This document shows, piece by piece, positions 26,488 to 36,111 of a stretch of DNA of 64,000 bases. Source of the stretch: Rhodoplanes serenus. GTDB taxonomy: Bacteria > Pseudomonadota > Alphaproteobacteria > Rhizobiales > Xanthobacteraceae. The translations under genes and the position numbers were made by a program. The notes under the pieces were generated by a model, which saw nothing but the letters and a program-made list of their open reading frames with translations, did not search any database and had not been told where the DNA came from. Each line of letters begins with the position of its first letter. Positions within the stretch are counted from its first letter, which is position 1. The stretch is taken from NCBI GenBank assembly GCA_945893145.1, contig CAMDDZ010000001.1:1-64000 (forward strand), given 5' to 3'.

Positions 26488-27879
26488 TCAGCCGAACCCG
26501 GCCTTATCGTCGCTGAGCTCGACCACTTCTTTCGCCGGCATGACCAGCATCCAGCTAAAGCCGGCTTGCGAGAATTCGAGCGCCGCCTTGCCTTCGAGGG
26601 CGATCGGCACAAGGCGATTGATTACTGCGTATCCGAAGCCTTGCTTGGTTGGCGGCGTGGCCGCCGGGCCGCCACGCTCGCGCCAGACGATGCGCAAGCG
26701 CCGGCCCTGGCCATCGTCCGGCTCGAACGTCCAATTCACATGGACCGTGCCGGACGGCACCGACAAGGCGCCGTGCTTGACCGCATTGGTTGCAAGCTCG
26801 TGGAGCGCGATGCCGACCTGCTCGACGGCGCGCGGGGGCAGCAGAACGTCAGGACCCTGCGTCGTGACCCGGCTGCTGACGTCGGCGAACGGCTCGATCT
26901 GGCTCGCCACCAGGTCGTTGAGGGTGCCGCCGCGCCACTCGCGCCGCACCAGAATGTCATGCGAATGGGCCAGCGATTGCAGCCGCGCGGTAAAGCGCTG
27001 CTCGAAATCTTCGACACTCGTGGTTTGCCGTCCGGTCTGGCGGGCGATCGCCTGGATCACCGCCAGCAGATTTTTGGCGCGGTGCGACAGCTCCCGCATC
27101 ACGAAATTGATGTGCTCCTCGCGCCGCTTGCGGTCGGTGATGTCATGGAAGATCGCCGACACGCCGGTGATCTCGCCGCTAGCAGAGCGGATCGGACCGG
27201 TGGAGATCGAAACATCGATTCGCTTGCCGGCTTTGCCCAGGCGCACGGTTTCCCAGTGCATCATCTCGCCCGAGCTGGTGCGCGCGAACAGCCGCTTAGG
27301 CTCCTCCTGCTTGTCGGGCGGCACGATGGCGCTGAGCGGGTGGCCGACGATCTCGGCGGCGCGATAGCCGAACAGCCGTTCGGCGCCGACGTTCCAGGTC
27401 TTGATCCTGCTGTCGAGTCCGAAGCCCACAATGGCGTCACCCGAATAGGAGACGATCGCGGTGAGCTCGCCAGCAGTGGCGAGGCTTTGAGTCAGCTGCT
27501 GGCGCGTGCGCCGCAGCCTTTCGACCGTCCAGATGATGCCGGCTCCGACCAAGACGAAGATCGAAAGATTGATGACATCGTTGGCCGAGAGAGGAAGGAA
27601 CGTGTAGGGCGGCGTCAGAAAAATCCACCAGGCGATGATGCCGCCGAGCACAAGCGTCAGCGCTCCCGCTGCGATTCCGCCCAGAAATGTGACCACCAGG
27701 ATGGCCGGATAATAAGTGTCGAAGGGAACGAGGTCGGCATGGATCAGGCTGAGGCCAAGCCGGACCAGCGTCGCCACCAGCGCGCCCGCAACCGCGAGCC
27801 CATACGCCGCGACCGAGCCCGGCCGCAGGCCCTGGCGCCAGATCGCTTGCAAGGCGGCCGTGACCCTGTTCGGGGACAT
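26488..27879 (-). CDS. PAS-containing HWE-family sensor histidine kinase
   Basis: A 463-residue membrane sensor. Residues about 20-120 carry four hydrophobic segments (DUF4118-like); a PAS domain follows at about 135-250 (AIVSYSGDAIVGFG, then VSAIFHDITDRK). The kinase domain begins RELSHRAKNLLAVIQAIARQ with phospho-acceptor His266. HELATNAVKHGALS is the N box, and the late WRE motif (VWRERGG) defines the HWE class. No response regulator is adjacent, so it is an orphan. The input signal is unknown. Confidence 0.9.
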   Translation of the reverse strand: MSPNRVTAALQAIWRQGLRPGSVAAYGLAVAGALVATLVRLGLSLIHADLVPFDTYYPAILVVTFLGGIAAGALTLVLGGIIAWWIFLTPPYTFLPLSANDVINLSIFVLVGAGIIWTVERLRRTRQQLTQSLATAGELTAIVSYSGDAIVGFGLDSRIKTWNVGAERLFGYRAAEIVGHPLSAIVPPDKQEEPKRLFARTSSGEMMHWETVRLGKAGKRIDVSISTGPIRSASGEITGVSAIFHDITDRKRREEHINFVMRELSHRAKNLLAVIQAIARQTGRQTTSVEDFEQRFTARLQSLAHSHDILVRREWRGGTLNDLVASQIEPFADVSSRVTTQGPDVLLPPRAVEQVGIALHELATNAVKHGALSVPSGTVHVNWTFEPDDGQGRRLRIVWRERGGPAATPPTKQGFGYAVINRLVPIALEGKAALEFSQAGFSWMLVMPAKEVVELSDDKAGFG

Positions 27880-27980
27880 ACTTACTCTCGAGACGACAGC
27901 CCGGCATCATAGGTTTGTTTTTGCATGCCGTCCCGGGGGCGATTGGCTAAGCTTGAGCGCGCTCGCCGGAAGGTCCCACC

Positions 27981-28961
27981 ATGAAACATGCCGTCGCTTT
28001 TCTGTGCCTGATGTTGGGCCTCACGGCTCTTCGCGTGGACACGGCCCACGCGCAGGCGAGCGACTATCCCAGCCGAACCGTCACGTTTATCTGCCCATTC
28101 CCGGCCGGCGGCGGCACCGATATTTTGACCCGTCTGCTGGCGCAGGAGCTGCAAGACAAGCTCGGCAAGCCGGTGATCGTCGAGAACCGGGTCGGCGCCG
28201 GCACCGTGATCGCGGCGGGCGCGGTCGCGAAATCCCCGCCGGACGGCTACATGCTGTTCCTCGCCCCGGTGACGACGCTGGCGATCGGCCCGCATATCTA
28301 CAAGACGCTGCCCTATGACACCGTGAAGGATTTTGCGCCGGTCGGCCTCGTCGGTTCGGCGCAGTTTGTGCTGATCGCCAATCCGGCGCTCGGCGCCAAG
28401 ACGCTGCCCGAGCTGATCGCGCTGGTGAAAAGCAAGAACGGCCAGATGAGCTACGCCAGTTCGGGCGCGTCAACGCCGCATCATCTGTTCATGGAAATGT
28501 TTCTGAAGATGATCGGCGCGAAAGCGCAGCACGTGCCCTATCGTGGCAGTGTGCCGGCGATGACCGACGTGATGTCGGGCCAGATTCCTTTCATGATGGT
28601 CGACCTGGCGGTCGCGATTTCGCAGATCCGCGAGGGCAAGGTCATCGCCTATGGGGTGACGTCGCCGACGCGGGTGAAAGCGATGCCCGAGCTCCCGACC
28701 ATCGCGGAGGCGGGGCTTCCCGGCTTTGCGGCGCAGGGCTGGTTCTCGGTGGTGGTGCGTGCCGGCACGCCGCGGCCGATCATCGACAAGCTCAACGGCG
28801 TGCTGATGCCCTATCTGCAACGGCCGGACGTGCAGGACCGGCTCAACGCGGTGGCGATCGAACCGCGCACCAGCACGCCGAACGAGATGACAACGTACCT
28901 GGCGGCCGAACTGACCAAATGGGGCCAGGTGGTCAAGGACGCTGGCATCGAGCCGCAATAA
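27981..28961 (+). CDS. TctC/Bug-family periplasmic binding protein
   Basis: A 326-residue receptor with signal peptide 1-25 (ending AHAQA), the TFICPFPAGGGTDILTRLLA entry motif, PPDGYM, and YASSGASTPHHLFMEMFLKM. GGAAGG precedes the ATG by 7 nt. It is transcribed alone, towards the next two tctC genes, which lie on the other strand. The use of C in FICPFPAGG instead of the common IVP is a small deviation. No transporter membrane gene is near. Confidence 0.92.
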   Translation: MKHAVAFLCLMLGLTALRVDTAHAQASDYPSRTVTFICPFPAGGGTDILTRLLAQELQDKLGKPVIVENRVGAGTVIAAGAVAKSPPDGYMLFLAPVTTLAIGPHIYKTLPYDTVKDFAPVGLVGSAQFVLIANPALGAKTLPELIALVKSKNGQMSYASSGASTPHHLFMEMFLKMIGAKAQHVPYRGSVPAMTDVMSGQIPFMMVDLAVAISQIREGKVIAYGVTSPTRVKAMPELPTIAEAGLPGFAAQGWFSVVVRAGTPRPIIDKLNGVLMPYLQRPDVQDRLNAVAIEPRTSTPNEMTTYLAAELTKWGQVVKDAGIEPQ

Positions 28962-28979
28962 GGCGGCCGGACCCGATAG

Positions 28980-29951
28980 CTAATCGAGCTTCTGAATTTT
29001 CGCCTGCTCGATGACTCGCGCGAACTTCGCGATCTCCGCTTTGAATTGCGCATCGAATTCGGCGGGCGTGTTGCCGACCGGTTCCTGACCGACCGATGTC
29101 ATGCGGTCGCGCACCTGCGGGTCGGCCAGCGCCTTAGCGACGGCCTGTTGCAGCGTCAGCACGATATCGGACGGCGTGCCGGCGGCGACAAACATCGCGT
29201 TCCAACTGCCACCTTCGAGGCCGGTGACGCTCTGCTCAAGGGCGGTCGCGATGTCAGGCAGCGCCTCCATCCGTTTGGTGCCGGTCACGGCGAGGCCGCG
29301 GATCAGATTACCCTGGACATTGGCCACCGCATTGGCCTGCGGCAGGAACGCAAGCTGGATATCGCCCGAGATCAAAGACGTGATCATCGCTGCGTCGCCG
29401 CGATAAGGGATGTGCACGAAATCGACGCCGGCGGCGCTCTTGAGCAGTTCGGCGAACAGGTGCAGCGACGAGCCGGGTCCGCTTGAGCCATAGTTCATGC
29501 TGCCGGGGTTGGCCCTGGCCAGCGCAATCAATTCGCGCAGGTCTTTGGCCGGGTTCTTGAGCGACCCACCGACCACGAATTGCGTGGCGATCACCATCGT
29601 GACCGGCACGAAATCCTTCACCGGATCGTATGGCAGCGTGCGGTACATGGCGCCGACGCTGGCGTGCGCACTGGTCGTTAACAGGACAGTATAGCCATCC
29701 GGCGGCGATTTCGCGACGAGATCGGCGCCCAAATTGCCGCCGGCGCCGGGGCGATTATCGATTATGACTGGCTGCTTGAGCAGTTCCGACAGCTTGTTGC
29801 CAACGATCTGCGCCAGCACGCTCACCCCGCCGCCGGCAGCGTAGGGCACTACGATGCGGATCGTTCGGTTCGGGTAGTTTTGCGCAAGTGCGTTGTTTGC
29901 GAAGGCGCTCGCGGCAAGGACGAAGCAGAGTTTTAAGAATGTCCGTCGCAT
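28980..29951 (-). CDS. TctC/Bug-family periplasmic binding protein
   Basis: A 323-residue receptor: signal peptide 1-23 (ANNALAQ), TIRIVVPYAAGGGVSVLAQI, PPDGYTVLL, and NYGSSGPGSSLHLFAELLKS. The start at MRRTFLKLC gives a normal Sec signal; in-frame codons upstream overlap the previous gene and encode a Ser/Arg-rich stretch. It follows another tctC gene by 19 nt and forms a two-gene unit with it. The two differ clearly in sequence, so they are not a very recent duplication. Confidence 0.92.
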   Translation of the reverse strand: MRRTFLKLCFVLAASAFANNALAQNYPNRTIRIVVPYAAGGGVSVLAQIVGNKLSELLKQPVIIDNRPGAGGNLGADLVAKSPPDGYTVLLTTSAHASVGAMYRTLPYDPVKDFVPVTMVIATQFVVGGSLKNPAKDLRELIALARANPGSMNYGSSGPGSSLHLFAELLKSAAGVDFVHIPYRGDAAMITSLISGDIQLAFLPQANAVANVQGNLIRGLAVTGTKRMEALPDIATALEQSVTGLEGGSWNAMFVAAGTPSDIVLTLQQAVAKALADPQVRDRMTSVGQEPVGNTPAEFDAQFKAEIAKFARVIEQAKIQKLD

Positions 29952-29970
29952 GGAAGCTTTCTCTGACGGG

Positions 29971-30936
29971 CTAATCCTGCTTCGGGATTTTTGCGTCGGC
30001 GATGATTTTCGCAAACTTGACGATATCGGCCTTGAAGACTGCCTCGAATTCGGCCGGCGTCGAACCCACGCCCTCGTTGCCGCCAATTCGCAGGCGTTCG
30101 ATTATGTCGGGCAGCTTGAGCACCGCCGCGGCCGCACTCTGGAGTCGAGCGACGATCTCGCGCGGCGTACCGGCCGGCACGAAATAGCCTTGCCACGATG
30201 TCGATTCGAAGCCCGGTATGGTCTCGCCGATGGTCGGTGTGTCCGGCATGGCGGGCGAACGCCGCGCGCCGCCGATCGCGATTGCCTTGATCTTACCCTC
30301 CTTGATCAGCGGTAGCGTGGTCGCCATCGGCATCACGCCGAGCTGAATCTCGCCCGCGATCAGCGCCAGGTTGGCGGGCGCGTCGCCACGGTATTGCACG
30401 GCCTGGATGTCCATGCCGGTCGCGCTTTTAAGCATTTCCATCGTCAGGTGCAGCGGATTGCCGATGCCGGTCGAGCCGTAGTTCAGTGCGCCCGGCTTGG
30501 ACTTCGCGAGCCGGATGAGCTCCGCCACTGTATTGGCTTCGAGCTTTGGATTGGCCACCAGGATGAGCTGCGAGCTGACAAGCTGCGTGACCGCGATGAA
30601 ATCCTTCTGCGTGTCGAACGGCAGTGTTTTGTAGAGCGACGGGCTGATCGCGATGCCGTTGACGGTTTGCAGGATCGTGTAGCCGTCGGGTGGCGACTTC
30701 GCGAGAATGTCCGAGGCTAGGTTGCCGCCGGCGCCGGCGCGGTTCTCGACGATCACCGACTGGCCGAGCTGTTCGGAGAGCTTCTGGCCGATCAGGCGCG
30801 CCAGCGTATCGACCGCGCCACCGGCCGCGAACGGCACGATGACCCGGATCGGGCGGCTGGGATAGGTTTCGGCGAATGAGGCCGTCGCGGTGAGTGCGAC
30901 CATGATGGCCGCGAGTGCTGTCAGAAACCGTCGCAT
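29971..30936 (-). CDS. TctC/Bug-family periplasmic binding protein
   Basis: A 321-residue receptor: signal peptide 1-22 (TASFAE), the YPSRPIRVIVPFAAGGAVDT motif, PPDGYTILQ and NYGSTGIGNPLHLTMEMLKS. A GGGGGAGA precedes the ATG. First gene of a tctC pair. Upstream lie two palindromes and an aminotransferase gene on the same strand, so it might be a distal part of that transcript. Confidence 0.92.
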   Translation of the reverse strand: MRRFLTALAAIMVALTATASFAETYPSRPIRVIVPFAAGGAVDTLARLIGQKLSEQLGQSVIVENRAGAGGNLASDILAKSPPDGYTILQTVNGIAISPSLYKTLPFDTQKDFIAVTQLVSSQLILVANPKLEANTVAELIRLAKSKPGALNYGSTGIGNPLHLTMEMLKSATGMDIQAVQYRGDAPANLALIAGEIQLGVMPMATTLPLIKEGKIKAIAIGGARRSPAMPDTPTIGETIPGFESTSWQGYFVPAGTPREIVARLQSAAAAVLKLPDIIERLRIGGNEGVGSTPAEFEAVFKADIVKFAKIIADAKIPKQD

Positions 30937-31012
30937 GAAGCATCTCCCCCGTCGTGCCCGCGTTCAGCGCGGGCGGCCACGTGTCTTGTTTGGCTTAAGC
31001 AAAACAGACGCA

Positions 31013-31037
31013 AATGGCCGGGACAAGCCCGGCCATT
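31013..31037. repeat. Short perfect palindrome AATGGCCGGG/CCCGGCCATT
   Basis: AATGGCCGGG (31013-31022) and its complement (31028-31037) are separated by a 5-nt loop ACAAG. A second GC-rich hairpin lies about 60 nt away, near 30957-30975. The motif resembles a dispersed Rhizobiales intergenic palindrome. It lies between two minus-strand genes and may stabilise or terminate the aminotransferase mRNA. Confidence 0.65.
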
Positions 31038-31063
31038 GCAGAGAAAGGCCGTGATCTCTTGCG

Positions 31064-32272
31064 CTATTCCGCCGCGGCGCGCTTCGGCCCGGCGTGAGCC
31101 TGCGCGATGTAGTCCATCGCGGCCTGCACGCCGCCTTTCTTGTGTGGAATGCCGGCAAGCTCGAGCGCCATCTCGGTGATGCCGAGCGCGCCGATCAGCG
31201 TGCCGTCGTTGATGTCGCCGAGGTGGCCGATGCGGAAATACTTGCCCGCATAGGGACCGAAGCTTGCCCCGTAGGAGATGTTGAAGGTCTCCAGTGCCAG
31301 CGCGCGGAACTTGTCGGCGTCATGGCCCTCGGGCAGCAGGATCGCCGTGATGGTCGGCGAGTGCTGGCTCGCGTTCTTGTTGAGGTTCTCGAGACCCCAC
31401 GCCTTCACGGCGCGGCGGGTCGCCTCGGCGAGACGGTTGTGCCGGGCGAATACGTTGTCGAGGCCCTCCTCGTGCAGCATGGCGACGCCTTCGATGAGGC
31501 CGTGCAGCATCAGCGTTGCCGGCGTGTAGGGGAAGAAGCCGATCTTGTTCATGCCGAGCATATCGTCCCAGGCGAAGAACGATTTCGGCATTTTCGCATT
31601 TTGGTTCGCTTTCAGCGCTTTGTCGCTGATGGCGTTGAACGACATGCCGGGCGGCATCATCAGGCCCTTCTGGGCGCCGCCGACCGAGACGTCGACGCGC
31701 CATTCGTCATGGCGGTAGTCGGCGGAGGCGAGCGACGAAATGGTGTCGACCAGGAACAGCGCCGGATGATCGGCGGCGTCGATCGCCTTGCGGATTTCCG
31801 CGATCGGCGTGAGCGCCCCAGTCGAGGTCTCGTTGTGCAGGACGCAGACCGCCTTGATCTCCTTGTTCTTGTCTTCGCGGAGCTTGGCTTCGATCGCCTT
31901 GGGATCGATGCCGTGACGCCAATCGGTGCTGATGAATTCAGGCTTCAGGCCGAGCCGCTCGGCCATCTTCTTCCACAGCGCGGCGAACTGGCCGGTCTCG
32001 ACCATCAGCACCCGGTCGCCGGGCGACAGCGTGTTGACCAGCGCGCCTTCCCAGGCGCCGGTGCCGGTCGCGGTGTAGATCACGACCGGATTCGTGGTCT
32101 TGAAAATGGTCTTGATGCCGTCGAGCGCCTTTTTGGCAACCTTGGCGAACTCCGGACCGCGATGGTCGATCATCGGCGTGTCCATCGCGCGCAGCACGCG
32201 ATCCGGGAGCTGCGTCGGCCCCGGAATTTGCAGGAAATGGCGCCCCACATTGCGCGCGGAATTCTGGGCCAT
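31064..32272 (-). CDS. Serine-glyoxylate/alanine-glyoxylate-type aminotransferase (class V)
   Basis: A 402-residue PLP enzyme. HFLQIPGPTQLPDRVLRAMD is the family N-terminus, HNETSTGALTPI and LVDTISSLAS line the cofactor, and Lys202 in VGGAQKGLMMPPG should form the Schiff base. It transfers an amino group from serine or alanine to glyoxylate. The start is at MAQNSARN with GAGGAG upstream; the frame extends further but without a ribosome site. It is divergent from a FAD/Fe-S 2-hydroxyacid dehydrogenase that could make glyoxylate from glycolate, so a C2/serine cycle role is plausible (inference). Confidence 0.9.
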   Translation of the reverse strand: MAQNSARNVGRHFLQIPGPTQLPDRVLRAMDTPMIDHRGPEFAKVAKKALDGIKTIFKTTNPVVIYTATGTGAWEGALVNTLSPGDRVLMVETGQFAALWKKMAERLGLKPEFISTDWRHGIDPKAIEAKLREDKNKEIKAVCVLHNETSTGALTPIAEIRKAIDAADHPALFLVDTISSLASADYRHDEWRVDVSVGGAQKGLMMPPGMSFNAISDKALKANQNAKMPKSFFAWDDMLGMNKIGFFPYTPATLMLHGLIEGVAMLHEEGLDNVFARHNRLAEATRRAVKAWGLENLNKNASQHSPTITAILLPEGHDADKFRALALETFNISYGASFGPYAGKYFRIGHLGDINDGTLIGALGITEMALELAGIPHKKGGVQAAMDYIAQAHAGPKRAAAE

Positions 32273-32445
32273 CGAACGGCTCCTCGATACGACTGCTTTT
32301 ATTGGGCTTTGGGCCCGGCTGGCGGCGTTGAACAAGAATGTTGCAACGCGGTCAAGCCAATTCCGGCGATGCTCACCCTATTGTCACACCGGGGAAAAGC
32401 GGGGCATCCAGTGGGGCGGAAACGGGCGAGATCCCGCGGACGGAG

Positions 32446-35379
32446 ATGATTGTGGCGGAGCGCCTGTTACCTGGGCTGGAGCGGCGGCTGAAGGCCGAAG
32501 TGACGGGCGGCGCCGACTTCGGCCGCTTCACGCGTGGGCGCTACGCCACCGATGCCTCGCATTACCAGATCATGCCGCTCGGCGTGGTGACGCCACGCAC
32601 GATCGAAGAAGCCGAACGGGCGATAGAAATATGCCGCGCAGAGGGCGTGCCGGTGACGGCGCGCGGCGGTGGCTCGTCGCAGGCCGGCCAGACGGTCAAC
32701 CACTCTGTCATCGTCGATTGCTCGAAACACCTCACCCGCATCCTCGATCTCGATGTGGCGGGCCGCCGCGCCCGCGTCGAGCCCGGCATCGTGCTCGACG
32801 ATCTCAACCGCGCGTTGAAGGCTCATGGGTTGTGGTTTCCGGTCGATGTCTCGACCGCCTCGCGCGCCACCATCGGCGGCATGACGGCAAACAACTCCTG
32901 CGGCGGCCGCTCACTGCGCTACGGCAATACGCGCGAGAATGTTTTGTCGGTGGATGCGCTGCTGGCCGATGGCAGCAAGGCGCATTTCGGGCCGGTCGCG
33001 CCGGACCTGTCGGATGTCCCGGAACATTCGCCGCTGCGGCCTCTGGCCCGCGATCTGTTTGCACTCGGCCGCCGCGAGGACGACGAGATCGCGGCGCGTT
33101 TCCCAAAAGTGCAGCGCAGGGTTGGCGGCTACAACATCGACGCACTGGTGCCAGGCCGGAACGACGTCAATCTGGCGCACATTCTGGTGGGCTCGGAAGG
33201 GACGCTAGCATTCTCCACCGCAATCGAGATCAAGCTCGCGCCGGTGCTCGGCAAGCGCGCGGTCGGCGCCTGCCATTTTGGCAGCTTCGCCGGGGCGATG
33301 GCGGCGGCGCAGCACATCGTCAAGCTCGCCCCCATCGCGGTCGAGCTTGTCGATGCGACCATGATCGGGTTGGCGCGCGAGATTGCGATGTTCCGGCCAA
33401 CGCTCGAAGCCTTCGTGCAAGGTAGGCCGGCAGCGCTGTTGCTGGTGGAATTCGCCGAGGAGCCGGACGAGAACGAGCGCCGCCTGAGGCGTTTGCACGA
33501 GCTGATGGGCGATCTCAGATTTTCGTGGAGCAACAGCGGCGCCAAATGGGGCGGCGTTGCCGATGTGCTCGATCCAAAATTGCAGGCTGCGATCACCGAA
33601 CTTCGCACCGCCGGCCTCAACATCATGATGTCGATGAAGGAGCAGGGCAAACCGATCTCCTTCGTCGAGGACTGCGCGGTGCCGCTTGAGCGCTTGGCCG
33701 ATTACACCTCGCGCCTCACCGACGTGTTCGAACGCAACGGCACCAGCGGCACCTGGTACGCGCACGCTTCGGTCGGCTGCCTGCATGTGCGGCCGATCCT
33801 GAACCTACGGCTGGACAAAGACGTCAAGGCGATGCGCGCCATCGCCGAGGAGGCGTTCTCATTCGTGCGCGAATACAAGGGCTCGCATTCCGGCGAGCAC
33901 GGCGACGGTATCGTGCGCTCGGAGTTCCACGAGAAGATGTTCGGCGCTCGGCTGGTGCGTGCGTTCGAGGAGGTCAAGGACCGCTTCGATCCGAACGGCC
34001 TCTATAATCCCGGCAAGATCGTGCGGGCGCCGAAGTTCGACGACCGCAGCAACTTCCGCTACGCGCCCGGCTACCACGCCGACGAGATGACAACCCGGCT
34101 CGACTGGTCCGCCTATCCGGGCAAGGGCGGCGGTTTCCAGGGCGCGATCGAGATGTGCAACAACAACGGCGCCTGCCGTGCCGCGGCCGGCGGCGTGATG
34201 TGCCCGAGCTACCGCGTCACGCGTGAAGAACGCGACGTGACGCGCGGCCGAGCCAATTCGCTGCGGCTTGCGATCACCGGTCAGCTCGGGGTTGATGCGC
34301 TGACGTCCGATGAGATGGCGGAGACGCTGAAGCTTTGCGTGTCCTGCAAGGGCTGCCGCCGCGAATGCCCGACCGGCGTCGATATGGCACGCATGAAAAT
34401 CGAGGTGCAGGCGGCGCGGGCGGAGAAATATGGACTGTCGCTGCACGACAGGCTGGTCGGCTACCTGCCGCGCTACGCGCCCTATGCGAGCAAGCTGCCC
34501 TGGCTGCTGAACTTGCGCGACGCGTTGCCGGGCGCGGCGAAGCTGTCGGAGGCGGTCGCGGGCTTCAGCGCGCGGCGCTCGTTGCCGCGCTGGCGTTCTG
34601 ATGTGTTCGCTGCGCAAGCCATGCCGAAGGCCCAGGGCGGTGAGGTCGTGCTGTTCGCCGACACGTTCAACCGCTACTTCGAGCGCGAGAACCTGGACGC
34701 CGCGTTGGCGGTGCTCAATGCCGGTGGCTATCAGGTCCACATCGCGGCGCCGGCGGACGGCTCATCCCGCCCGCTGTGCTGCGGCCGCACGTTTCTCTCT
34801 ATCGGCAAGGTGGACGAAGCGCGGCAAGAGGCCGAACGCACGCTTGCGGCGCTTGCACCTTTCACTTCGCGCGGCGTTCCGGTGGTCGGGCTGGAGCCGA
34901 GTTGCCTGCTCAGCTTCCGTGATGAAGTGCCGGCCATGGTGAAAGGCGAGGGCGCGAAGCGGCTCGCTGAGCTTGCGCTGACGTTCGAAGAATTCCTGGC
35001 GCGCGAGGCCAAGGCCGGGCGGCTCGATTTGCCGCTGAAAAAGATCGCGGCGCGGGCGCTGGTACACGGCCATTGCCACCAGAAGGCCTTCGATGTCTTC
35101 AGCCCGGTCGAGACCGTGCTCAAGCTCATCCCTGATCTCAAGGTCGAGCTGATCGAGTCGAGCTGTTGCGGCATGGCGGGCAGCTTTGGCTACAACGCCG
35201 AGACTATCGACGTGTCGCTCGCGATGGGCGAGTTGTCGTTGTTGCCCGCGGTGCGCAAGGCCGGTGCGGATACGCTCATCGTCGCCGACGGCACCTCGTG
35301 TCGCCATCAGATTCACGATGGCGCCGGCCGCGATGCGCTTCACGTGGCACGCGTGCTGGCGATGAGCCTTAACGGTTAG
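32446..35379 (+). CDS. Fused FAD-linked oxidase and Fe-S/CCG protein (D-2-hydroxyacid dehydrogenase, GlcD-GlcF-like)
   Basis: A 977-residue fusion. Residues about 35-270 are a PCMH-type FAD domain (GGGSSQAGQTVNHSVIVDCS, ANNSCGGRS) and 270-540 the FAD-oxidase C-terminal domain (HSGEHGDGIVRSE). A ferredoxin-like part has CNNNGACRAA and C631/C634/C637/C641. Two CCG-type blocks follow (LCCGRTF, HGHCHQKAF, ESSCCGMAGSFG). This order matches YdiJ-like D-2-hydroxyglutarate or D-lactate dehydrogenases and glycolate oxidase GlcD+GlcF in one chain. Start may also be the GTG at 32452, which has better GGAG spacing. The stop overlaps the convergent aldolase gene by three nt. Confidence 0.88.
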   Translation: MIVAERLLPGLERRLKAEVTGGADFGRFTRGRYATDASHYQIMPLGVVTPRTIEEAERAIEICRAEGVPVTARGGGSSQAGQTVNHSVIVDCSKHLTRILDLDVAGRRARVEPGIVLDDLNRALKAHGLWFPVDVSTASRATIGGMTANNSCGGRSLRYGNTRENVLSVDALLADGSKAHFGPVAPDLSDVPEHSPLRPLARDLFALGRREDDEIAARFPKVQRRVGGYNIDALVPGRNDVNLAHILVGSEGTLAFSTAIEIKLAPVLGKRAVGACHFGSFAGAMAAAQHIVKLAPIAVELVDATMIGLAREIAMFRPTLEAFVQGRPAALLLVEFAEEPDENERRLRRLHELMGDLRFSWSNSGAKWGGVADVLDPKLQAAITELRTAGLNIMMSMKEQGKPISFVEDCAVPLERLADYTSRLTDVFERNGTSGTWYAHASVGCLHVRPILNLRLDKDVKAMRAIAEEAFSFVREYKGSHSGEHGDGIVRSEFHEKMFGARLVRAFEEVKDRFDPNGLYNPGKIVRAPKFDDRSNFRYAPGYHADEMTTRLDWSAYPGKGGGFQGAIEMCNNNGACRAAAGGVMCPSYRVTREERDVTRGRANSLRLAITGQLGVDALTSDEMAETLKLCVSCKGCRRECPTGVDMARMKIEVQAARAEKYGLSLHDRLVGYLPRYAPYASKLPWLLNLRDALPGAAKLSEAVAGFSARRSLPRWRSDVFAAQAMPKAQGGEVVLFADTFNRYFERENLDAALAVLNAGGYQVHIAAPADGSSRPLCCGRTFLSIGKVDEARQEAERTLAALAPFTSRGVPVVGLEPSCLLSFRDEVPAMVKGEGAKRLAELALTFEEFLAREAKAGRLDLPLKKIAARALVHGHCHQKAFDVFSPVETVLKLIPDLKVELIESSCCGMAGSFGYNAETIDVSLAMGELSLLPAVRKAGADTLIVADGTSCRHQIHDGAGRDALHVARVLAMSLNG

Positions 35380-36068
35380 CCGAGCTTCACCTTCCGCTCG
35401 TAGAACGTCCACAGCAGCGGGAACAGCCGTGGATTGAAGGTGCCTTCCGCACAGTCGCGCGCCTCGTCCTCGCTGAGCGGAATGGCGCCGCCCATGACCT
35501 CAGCCTGGAGCTGGATTTGCGCGTTCTCCTCAAGGAACGTGCAGGCGAAGAACGCTTCCTCAGCGGTGGCTCCGACCACAACGGTGCCGTGGCCACGCAT
35601 CTGCGCGCAGCGGTGACCACCGAGCGCCTTTGAGAGGTCGGCGGCCTGGGCGTCGTTGACGACGAGCCGCGGATTGTTCCAGGTCGGCACGCCGGTGCAA
35701 AGAAACGAGCCGTGCAGAAACACCGGTTTAAGCTCCTTGCCGGCAATGCCGAGCGCGCGCGCATGCGGTGCATGCAAGTGCACGACGCACATGGTGTCGG
35801 GCCGGTCGCGATGGATCTGGGTGTGGATGCGCCACTCGAGTGGAATGAGCCCGCCGGGATGCTCGATGATGGTGCCGTCGATGTTGTAGACGAACATATG
35901 CTCGGCGCGCACGATGGTCTTGTCGGTTGAGGCGCCCGGGCTGATGAAGCATCGGTCGGTGCTGGGAATGCGGACCGACACATGGCCGAACATTCCGATG
36001 GTGCCTTGCCAATTCAGCATCCGCGTCAGCGTCGCGGCCTTGTCACGCAGCAATGCTTCATCGCTCAT
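35376..36068 (-). CDS. Class II aldolase/adducin-family protein
   Basis: A 230-residue cytoplasmic protein of the fuculose-phosphate aldolase fold. Zinc-binding His residues are seen in HLHAPHARAL and in RGHGTVVVG; the FGHVSVRIP motif near residue 27 is typical. The catalytic Glu of true aldolases is not obvious, so it could also be a decarboxylase or an uncharacterised member. It is convergent with the FAD/Fe-S gene and precedes a tctC gene on the opposite side (43 nt downstream in coordinates, same strand), which may be transcribed with it. Confidence 0.85.
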   Translation of the reverse strand: MSDEALLRDKAATLTRMLNWQGTIGMFGHVSVRIPSTDRCFISPGASTDKTIVRAEHMFVYNIDGTIIEHPGGLIPLEWRIHTQIHRDRPDTMCVVHLHAPHARALGIAGKELKPVFLHGSFLCTGVPTWNNPRLVVNDAQAADLSKALGGHRCAQMRGHGTVVVGATAEEAFFACTFLEENAQIQLQAEVMGGAIPLSEDEARDCAEGTFNPRLFPLLWTFYERKVKLG

Positions 36069-36111
36069 GAAAAACCAAACCTCCGCCGATGTGATTCAAG
36101 AATTTGCAGGC

